From positions 1-38,501 of the forward strand of contig JAVETB010000020.1 in NCBI GenBank assembly GCA_034006265.1: a stretch of DNA of 38,501 bases, read 5' to 3'. Numbering within the stretch: position 1 is the first letter of the stretch; each line of letters starts with the position of its first letter. The stretch is from Syntrophus sp034006265 (lineage in GTDB: Bacteria > Desulfobacterota > Syntrophia > Syntrophales > Syntrophaceae). The translations under genes and the position numbers were made by a program. Positions 32,638 through 38,501 of the stretch are shown here, one piece after another. Below the pieces are notes generated by a model. The model did not search any database and was not told the DNA's origin. It was given only the letters and a program-made list of their open reading frames with translations.

Positions 32638-33450
32638 CTAAGGCAGCTGGGACCGGGAAAGAACGGCATTCATGCTGCCGGAGCGGAATCCGTCGAGATC
32701 GATCGTGACATAGGGGAACCCGAGCTTATGGAGCCTGGCTGCAATCTGCGGACGAAGACTCCAGGCCCTTTCCAGATCCTCCTTGCAGAACTCCAACCGG
32801 GCCACGGGATCGTGGTCCCGAACCCTGATTTCCTGGAAGCCCAGTGAGAGAAGGAAGCATTCCGCGCGATAAACCCTGTCCAGCGCTTCCTCCGTAATGG
32901 GCCGGCCATAGGGGATCCGGGATGCCAGGCAGGCATAGGCCGGTTTGCGCCAGGTGGGCAGCTTCTCTCTTTTGGAAAGTTCCCGGATTTCCGCCTTAGT
33001 CAGTCCCGCTTCCTGCAGAGGGCTGCGAACGTTCATCTCCCTGGCGGCCCTGTGGCCCGGGCGGTAATCCGCCAGATCATCGGCATTGTCACCGGCGAGA
33101 AGAACGTCAAAGCCTTGCGCTTCCCCTGTTTTTTTCAACGCCCTGAACAGGATCGATTTGCAGAAGTAACACCGCTCCGGAGTGTTACTGACAAAATCGG
33201 CGTGTGAAAACTCGTCGGTAAAGATGACCTGGTGAGAAAAACCAAACCGGGCAGCCAGCTCCTTTGCCTCGGCCAGCTCACAATCAGGATGAGAGGGGGA
33301 AGCTGCCGTGACCGCCAGGAAGCGGTTTCCCAGTATCCGGTGGGCGATGACGGCCAGCAGGGTGCTGTCGACTCCGCCGGAAAACGCCAGGACGGCGTTC
33401 GGGAAGGTTGATATCAGGTTTTGGAGGGCATCGAGTTTTTGTTTGCTCAT
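32638..33450 (-). CDS. larE: ATP-dependent sulfur transferase LarE, predicted [4Fe-4S] type
   Basis: 270 residues. PP-loop SGGVDST at 24-30; LAGDNADDLADYRPG at about 118-132; C-terminal TIDLDGFRSGSMN. LarE adds sulfur to pyridinium biscarboxylate while making the nickel-pincer cofactor of lactate racemase and relatives. The lactobacillus enzyme has one active cysteine, equivalent to Cys174 here (YACLASRIPYG), and destroys it in the reaction. This protein also has Cys94 and Cys97 (ERCYFC), the extra pair of LarE proteins that bind a [4Fe-4S] cluster and can turn over. Start ATG 33450 has AGGA upstream. No larA, larB or larC is in the window. It follows uup by 25 bases. Confidence 0.9.
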   Translation of the reverse strand: MSKQKLDALQNLISTFPNAVLAFSGGVDSTLLAVIAHRILGNRFLAVTAASPSHPDCELAEAKELAARFGFSHQVIFTDEFSHADFVSNTPERCYFCKSILFRALKKTGEAQGFDVLLAGDNADDLADYRPGHRAAREMNVRSPLQEAGLTKAEIRELSKREKLPTWRKPAYACLASRIPYGRPITEEALDRVYRAECFLLSLGFQEIRVRDHDPVARLEFCKEDLERAWSLRPQIAARLHKLGFPYVTIDLDGFRSGSMNAVLSRSQLP

Positions 33451-33475
33451 GGTCCTGTTTTCCCGCCGCGTGTTT

Positions 33476-35371
33476 TTACGATACAAAATCTTCCAGTTCC
33501 TCCCAGCGCTGATAGGCCTGCTCCAGCTCCCTCTCCAGAGCCTCCAGACGCGCGCTGGTTCCGGTCACCGCGGCCGAATCGCCCCTGCCCCTGGCGTAGA
33601 ATTTAGGCGAACTCAGGATGGTGTAAATCTCCGCCTTCTGTTGTTCCAGGTCCTCGATTTTCCGGGGAAGAGCCTCCAGCTCCCGCGTCTCTCTGTAGGA
33701 GAGTTTCCGCTTTTCCGGAACCCTCTTTTCCCGTTCAGGTTTTTCCGCCCTGTCCGGCGTCTCCCGGTTGGCTGGGGCGGGCCTCTGACGAAGCCAGTCG
33801 TCATATCCGCCCACATATTCCTCCAGGTGTCCGTTGCCCGCGAAAACAAGGGTAGACGTGGCGACGTTGTTCAGAAAGGCGCGGTCATGGCTGACCAGCA
33901 GGATCGTTCCGCCGTAATTGAGAAGCCTCTCTTCCAGAAGCTCCAGCGTTTCTGAATCAAGGTCATTGGTGGGCTCGTCAAGGACCAGGACGTTGGACGG
34001 GATACTGAAGAGTTTGGCCAGGAGAAGGCGGTTGCGCTCACCACCGGAAAGGGATCGGACAGGCGACAGGATCCGTTCAGGCGGGAAAAGGAAATCCTGA
34101 AGATACCCGACAACATGCCGCGGCGCACCTCCCACGAAGACCGTTTCGTTGCCGCCGGCGATATTGTCTTTGAGGGTGCGCTCTTCGTCCAATTGAGTCC
34201 GGAGCTGATCGAAGTAGGCGATCTCCAGGCCGGCGCCGAGGCGCAGCTTGCCGCGCCGGGGAGACAACTCTCCCAGGAGAATTTTGAGTAGCGTTGTCTT
34301 GCCCGATCCGTTGGGGCCGAGAATGCCCACCTTGTCGCCTCGCAGAATGGTGGTGGAAAAGTTCCGGAGAATAACCCGGTCGCCGAAGGAAAAATCGATC
34401 CCCTCGGCGTGGACGACAAGCTTTCCGCTGCGCTGCGCCTCCACGATGGCCATCCGCGCGGTCTCCGCCCGTTCCCTGCGCAGGGCCCGTTCGCGGCGCA
34501 GCTGCTCCAGAGCCTTCAGCCTGCCTTCGTTCCGGGTGCGGCGGGCCTTGATCCCCTGATGGAGCCAGATTTCCTCCTTTGCGAGCTTCCGGTCGAAGTC
34601 CTGCCAGGCCTTCTCTTCCGCATCCAGCATGGCCTGCCGGCGTTCGAGATAGGCGTTGTAAGAGCAATCGAAGGAAAGCAGCCGGCCCCGGTCCACCTCC
34701 ACGATCCGGGTTGCCAGCTTCTGCAGAAAGGCGCGGTCATGGGTCACAAAGATGACCGTCCGGCCGAACTTGAGTAGAAACTCTTCCAGCCGGAGGATGG
34801 TGTCAATGTCCAGATGGTTGGTGGGTTCATCCAGCAGGAGAAGGTCTGGGTCGGCTGCCAGCGCCCTGGCCAGAAAGACCCGGCGTTTCAGTCCCGCCGA
34901 CAGGGTTCGAAATTCGGCGTTTTCATCGACGCCGCTCTGGGAAATCAGATTTTCGACCCGCTGGTGAAAATGCCAGGCACCGGATGCCTCCATGGTGTGC
35001 TGAACCCGTTCGAGCTTCTTCAGAGAATCCGGTTCTACGTTCTGGGAAAGACGGTCCGTCAATTCGTGATATTGCCTCAGCAGCTCCAGGTGTTCCGGTG
35101 CACCGGTGGAGACGATTTCGTAGACCGTACCCGGCAGATCATCGGGGACATCCTGCGGAAGCAGCGCAATCCGGGCGTCGGGGCTTTTAACAACCTCTCC
35201 GGCATCAGGGGGGATGTTCCCGTTCAGCATGTTCAGAAGGGTTGATTTTCCGGCTGCGTTGCGGCCCACCAGTCCGATGCGCTCACCCTCCTCGATCCGG
35301 AGTGTTGCGCCATCCAGGAGAAGAGGCCCTCCGAGGCTGAGGGTGACATCATGAATCCATACGAATGCCAT
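33476..35371 (-). CDS. uup: ABC-F family ATPase Uup
   Basis: 631 residues with two ABC domains: Walker A GRNAAGKS at 36-43 and GPNGSGKT in domain 2; LSAGLKRRV and LSGGERNRL signatures; LLDEPTNHLD and VLDEPTNDLD. The linker sequence WLHQGIKARRTRNEGR is typical of Uup, and the C-terminal 90 residues form a basic coiled coil that binds DNA or ribosomes in Uup. Uup affects ribosome function and transposon excision. ATG 35371 is preferred (AGGA seven bases upstream) over the TTG two codons earlier. Likely operon with larE; divergent from the helicase gene. Confidence 0.92.
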   Translation of the reverse strand: MAFVWIHDVTLSLGGPLLLDGATLRIEEGERIGLVGRNAAGKSTLLNMLNGNIPPDAGEVVKSPDARIALLPQDVPDDLPGTVYEIVSTGAPEHLELLRQYHELTDRLSQNVEPDSLKKLERVQHTMEASGAWHFHQRVENLISQSGVDENAEFRTLSAGLKRRVFLARALAADPDLLLLDEPTNHLDIDTILRLEEFLLKFGRTVIFVTHDRAFLQKLATRIVEVDRGRLLSFDCSYNAYLERRQAMLDAEEKAWQDFDRKLAKEEIWLHQGIKARRTRNEGRLKALEQLRRERALRRERAETARMAIVEAQRSGKLVVHAEGIDFSFGDRVILRNFSTTILRGDKVGILGPNGSGKTTLLKILLGELSPRRGKLRLGAGLEIAYFDQLRTQLDEERTLKDNIAGGNETVFVGGAPRHVVGYLQDFLFPPERILSPVRSLSGGERNRLLLAKLFSIPSNVLVLDEPTNDLDSETLELLEERLLNYGGTILLVSHDRAFLNNVATSTLVFAGNGHLEEYVGGYDDWLRQRPAPANRETPDRAEKPEREKRVPEKRKLSYRETRELEALPRKIEDLEQQKAEIYTILSSPKFYARGRGDSAAVTGTSARLEALERELEQAYQRWEELEDFVS

Positions 35372-35377
35372 CGCCAA

Positions 35378-35561
35378 TTCCTATATCCCTCATGCCGCGT
35401 AATCTCCGCTCTGTCCCGGAAATTTCGCGGCTGAGGGCAAAAATGAATTTATCTGTTGTAAAAGAGGCGGATTTCTCCACCACCTCTTTGAAACATTGAA
35501 ATTGCTTTTATCTGGTTTCAAAGGTATTTACCATGACATATCGGGAAAGAGTAGGGGAATC
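35378..35561. promoter_or_regulatory. divergent promoter region between uup and DEAD-box helicase
   Basis: AT-rich relative to its neighbours. An inverted repeat AAAGAGG / CCTCTTT (about 35460-35489, GGCGG and CCACC inner contacts) could form a hairpin in the helicase leader, as leaders of cold-induced helicase genes often do. No good pair of promoter boxes could be assigned. Confidence 0.3.
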
Positions 35562-36797
35562 ATGAAATTTGAGAAATACGCCATCTCCGAGGCGATCAAG
35601 AAGAATCTTGCCCAGCTTGGCTTCAAGAGGCCGACGGACATCCAGTTTAAATCCATTCCGCCGATTCTCAGGGGGGAGGATGTCCTGGCCATAGCGCAGA
35701 CGGGAACAGGGAAGACGGCCGCTTTCGCCATCCCCATGATTGACAGAATTCACCGGAAAAAAGGCCGTCAGCGGGTTCTCGGCATCACGTGCATCGTTCT
35801 GGTGCCCACACGGGAACTGGCCCTGCAGATTGGCGGGGTATTTGCCGCGCTGTCGAAGCACACACGGGTGAAGGCTTTTCCTGTGATCGGCGGCGTCGAG
35901 CAGGATGCCCAGATTGCACGGCTCCAGGAGGGGATCGACGTGCTGATTGCCACCCCGGGGCGGATGTTCGATCTCATCCATCAGGGATTCATCCGGCTGG
36001 ATTCCCTGGAGACCCTGATTCTGGACGAAGCGGATCATATGCTGGATATGGGATTTATCAAGGACATTCAGTCCATCAAAAGAATGCTCCATCGAAAACA
36101 TCAGACACTGTTCTTTTCGGCAACCATCAATCCGGAGATCAAGAAGCTCGCTTTTTCTCAGGTAAAAAGCACGGCGATCCGCATTTCGATATCCCCCGAC
36201 GATCCCGTGGCCGCCAATGTCTCCCATGCGGTCCTCTTTGTGGAGATGGATGACAAGCGGTTCTTCCTGGAGCGCTTCATCAAGGAGCACTGGGACAGCA
36301 AAATCCTGGTCTTTGTCCGGACGCGGGTGAGGGCGGAGCGGGTTGCCAGGGCCATGGAGCGGGTAGGGATTGAGGCTCTCACCATTCACGGCGAAAAGGA
36401 CCAGGAAGAACGATCCCTTGTGCTCAGCAGGTTCAAGGATGGGACAGTCAATCTCCTCATTGCAACGGATGTCAGCGCGCGGGGCATTGATATCCCGGAT
36501 GTCAACTATGTGATCAACTATGATCTGCCAGATAAGGCGGAAAATTACGTCCACCGGGTGGGAAGAACAGGGCGGGGTTCCCACAAGGGGGTTGCCCTTT
36601 CCTTCTGCAGCACGGAAGAGAAAGTGCGCCTGGAGGAAATCCGGCAGTTTCTGAACAGGGAGATTGAGGTTGTCAAGATCGGGAAAAACGATTACGATTT
36701 CACCTTGACCCTCTCCAGCAGGAAAACCGGTGCCGAGGCGCTGATCGAAGAGCACGAAGCCTGGATCAGGTCCAGGAGGAGAAAAAATCCTGAATGA
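35562..36797 (+). CDS. DEAD-box ATP-dependent RNA helicase, RhlE-like
   Basis: 411 residues. Q motif FKRPTDIQFKSIP at 21-33, motif I AQTGTGKT at 45-52, PTRELALQ, TPGRMFDL, motif II DEAD near 155, motif III SAT, motif V ATDVSARGIDIP and motif VI HRVGRTGR. It unwinds short RNA duplexes in ribosome assembly and mRNA decay. The C-terminal tail is short (about 45 residues, ending RSRRRKNPE) and has no RNA-binding domain of the DbpA or CsdA kind, which favours RhlE. ATG 35562 has AGGGGA upstream; the frame is open to 35496. Confidence 0.92.
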   Translation: MKFEKYAISEAIKKNLAQLGFKRPTDIQFKSIPPILRGEDVLAIAQTGTGKTAAFAIPMIDRIHRKKGRQRVLGITCIVLVPTRELALQIGGVFAALSKHTRVKAFPVIGGVEQDAQIARLQEGIDVLIATPGRMFDLIHQGFIRLDSLETLILDEADHMLDMGFIKDIQSIKRMLHRKHQTLFFSATINPEIKKLAFSQVKSTAIRISISPDDPVAANVSHAVLFVEMDDKRFFLERFIKEHWDSKILVFVRTRVRAERVARAMERVGIEALTIHGEKDQEERSLVLSRFKDGTVNLLIATDVSARGIDIPDVNYVINYDLPDKAENYVHRVGRTGRGSHKGVALSFCSTEEKVRLEEIRQFLNREIEVVKIGKNDYDFTLTLSSRKTGAEALIEEHEAWIRSRRRKNPE

Positions 36798-36862
36798 TCA
36801 GGACGCGGTATGACTGAAGCGGTTGATCTGACGAGCGTATCCATGAGGAGGAGAAGAAGATC

Positions 36863-37279
36863 ATGTCTGACAGAGAGATCTACATTACAAAATTTGACCT
36901 GGACCGATTATGGAGCCTGATTGATGAAATCCGGCAGCACGACGACAAGAGGAAGGCAAACCTTGAAATGCTTGAAAAGGAGCTGGACCGGGGATTTGTC
37001 GTCGAACCGCATGAAATCCCCAAGGATGTCATTACGATGAATTCCCAAATCGTTTTTACGGACGTGGATTCCGGGGAAACCATGACGGTCTCGCTGGTCT
37101 TTCCTTCCGATGCGAATTTTGAGAAGAAAAGAATCTCCATCCTGTCTCCCATTGGAACGGCGCTGCTTGGATATCGTGTGGGTGATACCGTTGAATGGAA
37201 TGTCCCTTCCGGAGCGAAGCGTCTGAGGGTGGATAACGTCGTCTACCAGCCGGAGGCGGCCGGTGATTATCACCTGTAG
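36863..37279 (+). CDS. rnk: nucleoside diphosphate kinase regulator Rnk (GreA/GreB family)
   Basis: 138 residues, almost the E. coli length. The N-terminal helices (KFDLDRLWSLIDEIR; LEMLEKELDRG) form a short coiled coil, and the C-terminal domain has the Gre-factor FKBP-like fold: MNSQIVFTDVDSGETMTVSLVFP, ISILSPIGTALLGYRVGDTVEW. Rnk binds RNA polymerase near the secondary channel without the cleavage activity of GreA. AGGAGGAG precedes the ATG. It follows the helicase by 65 bases. Confidence 0.9.
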   Translation: MSDREIYITKFDLDRLWSLIDEIRQHDDKRKANLEMLEKELDRGFVVEPHEIPKDVITMNSQIVFTDVDSGETMTVSLVFPSDANFEKKRISILSPIGTALLGYRVGDTVEWNVPSGAKRLRVDNVVYQPEAAGDYHL

Positions 37280-37586
37280 GGAAAGAGGAACCCGGTGCTC
37301 GGGAAATTCCTGCCAAACCCCATGAAGCGGGCTATCGGCCGTTTGAAGAAATTTTTGTTCCGGCCGGTTGAAATCCCCGAACGGCACCGGCTTTGCGGGT
37401 AATCCCCGTTCTGAAGCTTTGAGTTCAATCAGTGGGAGAGAATGGACAGACGGAATCAGGCCCGCTTTTTTCATATAGGAAAAACGTCTTTCGAAGGGAA
37501 AAGGGAGAAGAATGAGCGAACCGCGGACGGCAAGAACCAGAGGCTAAAAAATGGAAGATGAAACCGTCCGCAACAAGGAGTTCACC
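37280..37586 (+). other. 307-base region holding a structured leader upstream of the RlpA-like gene
   Basis: The main structure is at 37292-37390 (listed separately). Farther on, GCGGACGG (37523-37530) and CCGTCCGC (37564-37571) form a perfect 8-bp stem, closing about 16 bases upstream of the rlpA start and next to its AAGGAG, so it could influence translation. No other gene is seen. Confidence 0.5.
37292..37390 (+). ncRNA. candidate structured RNA element (leader or cis-regulator)
   Basis: CCGGTGC (37292-37298) pairs with GCACCGG (37384-37390); after a small internal loop CGGG (37300-37303) pairs with CCCG (37376-37379). Enclosed are CGGCCG/CGGCCG (37336-37341, 37361-37366, extendable by two pairs) and a small CCC/GGG hairpin (37318-37331). 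The result is a junction-like fold of about 100 bases starting 12 bases after rnk. I compared it by eye with c-di-AMP, c-di-GMP, cobalamin and TPP riboswitch motifs and found no match. Confidence 0.4.
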
Positions 37587-38045
37587 ATGCATTTCAGGGA
37601 GCATCATCGGAAGGCCGCTTGCTGGGCGTTTGCCTGTTTGCTGGGCCTTCTGGTCACGGTAAAACCCGTTTCTGCAGACACATCCCTCCAGCGGGAATTC
37701 ATTGCAAACGAGCAGCATGAAACGATCGAACCGGAGAAACGCAAAGGGGTTCTGGGAAAGGCCCACTACTATAACAAACGCTTCCGGAACAAGAAAACCA
37801 GCTCCGGTGCGCTCTATAATCCCGAGAAACTGACGGCGGCCCATCCGACGTTGCCTCTGGGTTCCCGGGTCAAAGTTGTAAATCTCGACAATCAAAAGTC
37901 CGTCATCGTGACGGTCAATGACCGCTGCCGAAAACACGGGTATGAGTTAATTGATTTGTCGCATGCCGCGGCGCGTGAACTTGGCTTCCTTGGCAGGGGG
38001 ACGGCGATGGTCAGGATCACTCAGCTCGACGAGTCCGCGCCTTAG
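37587..38045 (+). CDS. rlpA: RlpA-like double-psi beta-barrel protein (septal lytic transglycosylase family)
   Basis: 152 residues from ATG 37587 (AAGGAG upstream); an ATG at 37551 lies in the hairpin and has no such site. Signal peptide ends near PVSA (residue 30); no lipobox. The double-psi barrel has GKAHYYNKRFRNKKTSSGALYN, LTAAHPTLPLGSRVKVVNL, VTVNDRC with the catalytic-type Asp, and IDLSHAAARELGF. RlpA enzymes cut glycan strands lacking peptides at the septum. The C-terminal SPOR domain of classical RlpA is missing, so septal targeting must differ. Being unlipidated, it is likely free in the periplasm. Confidence 0.88.
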   Translation: MHFREHHRKAACWAFACLLGLLVTVKPVSADTSLQREFIANEQHETIEPEKRKGVLGKAHYYNKRFRNKKTSSGALYNPEKLTAAHPTLPLGSRVKVVNLDNQKSVIVTVNDRCRKHGYELIDLSHAAARELGFLGRGTAMVRITQLDESAP

Positions 38046-38058
38046 GGATCCGGATCCC

Positions 38059-38115
38059 TCCGCCCTGGCAGCGGCGGAGCTGAATCCCCGGGAGCACGCT
38101 TTTCCGCTCCCCGGG
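38059..38115. terminator. two GC hairpins between convergent rlpA and edge gene
   Basis: CTCCGCC / GGCGGAG (38059-38080 region) and CCCCGGGAGC (38086-38095) / GCTCCCCGGG (38106-38115, one base off a perfect match) form two successive stems. No T-run follows. They fill nearly all of the gap between the two stops. Confidence 0.45.
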
Positions 38116-38126
38116 AAGCGGCAATC

Positions 38127-38501
38127 CTATTTCCTGAACCTTCTTATAACCCCGGTCAGTGCGATGAGTCCGGTACCAAGAAGAAGGATCGGGGCAACAA
38201 TGGGGACGGGCCTAGGTGTCTTGGGAGGCTCATTGGGTTCCTCCGGATGGTTGTGGGAAGGCGGATGCGGCCAGTCTGGAGTGTGATGTGGAAGGATCAC
38301 AGGCGGGACCAAAATCCCGGAATCGGTCAATGTCCTCCCGATCATCTCTTCAGGGATAAGCGTTTCAGCCGGTTCCGGAGGCAATGGATAGGTGTTGACA
38401 TTCAGGGGCTGTGGGCCGGCAGCGGGTTCTGCCTCCAGCTCCGGTTCTGCATAGGCGGGAGGGGCGGCAGCGTAACTGTTGCAGCACATCGTTCTGACGG
38501 T
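38127..38501 (-). CDS. partial exported protein with PEP-CTERM-like C-terminal sorting tail (5' end beyond window)
   Basis: At least 120 residues; the frame stays open to the window edge, so the true start probably lies outside, although an ATG occurs at 38489. A region ending SYAAAPPAYA may be the end of a signal peptide. A Pro/Glu/His-rich linker (PHPPSHNHPEEPNEPPK) precedes PVPIVAPILLLGTGLIALTG and then RRFRK. This is the PEP-CTERM/VPxP-CTERM layout: Pro-rich signature, a hydrophobic helix with LLLGTGL, and a basic end, recognised by exosortase. The Glu of the classic VPEP motif is not present. No exosortase is in the window. Confidence 0.7.
   Translation of the reverse strand, partial: TVRTMCCNSYAAAPPAYAEPELEAEPAAGPQPLNVNTYPLPPEPAETLIPEEMIGRTLTDSGILVPPVILPHHTPDWPHPPSHNHPEEPNEPPKTPRPVPIVAPILLLGTGLIALTGVIRRFRK

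Noticed and set aside
35508..36755. 415-codon open frame antisense to the DEAD-box helicase
   Set aside because: It mirrors a gene with complete helicase motifs; long antisense frames are expected in GC-rich coding DNA.
37280..37400. c-di-AMP (ydaO-type) riboswitch upstream of rlpA
   Set aside because: Only GGAACCC resembles the consensus; the paired GGGGUGAAUCC-like and GUCAGCUAACCUC-like segments are absent.

Overview
The window reads as chromosomal DNA from a Gram-negative anaerobe, most likely a deltaproteobacterium (Desulfobacterota, Syntrophus/Smithella-like). The evidence is indirect: moderately high GC, a complete type II secretion (T2SS) operon, many outer-membrane lipoproteins, system II (ResB/CcsA) cytochrome c maturation, a diheme c-type protein, a LarE with a CxxC pair, and a PEP-CTERM-like sorting tail. 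No 16S rRNA, tRNA, CRISPR array, insertion sequence or prophage gene was seen, so the taxonomic call is an inference.

Layout. 1-4.7 kb: ferritin-like protein, YheS-like ABC-F ATPase, FtsY behind a strong sigma70-type promoter, and a secreted cysteine-containing protein. 4.7-5.2 kb: noncoding, with a 34-bp tandem repeat and a perfect 15-bp hairpin. 5.2-7.2 kb: three exported proteins of unknown role (small secreted protein, LptC/OstA-like protein, STN-domain protein with acidic tail). 7.3-8.2 kb: glutamate formiminotransferase. 8.2-11.1 kb (minus): diheme c-type protein and a seven-repeat FG-GAP propeller. 11.4-23.5 kb (plus): a tightly overlapping T2SS operon in the order gspG-E-F-H-I-J-K-L-M-C, a lytic transglycosylase, gspD, then a Kelch-type propeller. 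23.5-25.7 kb (minus): ccsA and resB, divergent from an IscR-like Rrf2 regulator, which is followed by a structured noncoding stretch and mnmA. 28.1-31.2 kb (minus): an Lpp-like lipoprotein and two L,D-transpeptidase lipoproteins. 31.4-36.8 kb: MFS transporter, larE, uup, and a DEAD-box helicase. 36.9-38.5 kb: rnk, a structured leader, an RlpA-like protein, and an edge-truncated protein with a PEP-CTERM-like tail.

How the genes fit together. Much of the window serves the cell envelope. The T2SS operon carries its own peptidoglycan-cutting enzyme next to the secretin gene and is bracketed by two secreted beta-propeller proteins. The Lpp-like protein ends in two lysines and sits beside two L,D-transpeptidases, which suggests an outer-membrane-to-peptidoglycan tethering module. 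ResB/CcsA would attach heme to exported cytochromes such as the diheme protein. FtsY, RlpA and the Lpt/Ost-like protein add membrane targeting, septal wall and lipid-transport functions. The least explained parts are the structured noncoding regions at 26.4-26.75 kb and 37.29-37.39 kb, the repeat at 4.9 kb, and the two gene groups of unknown exported proteins.
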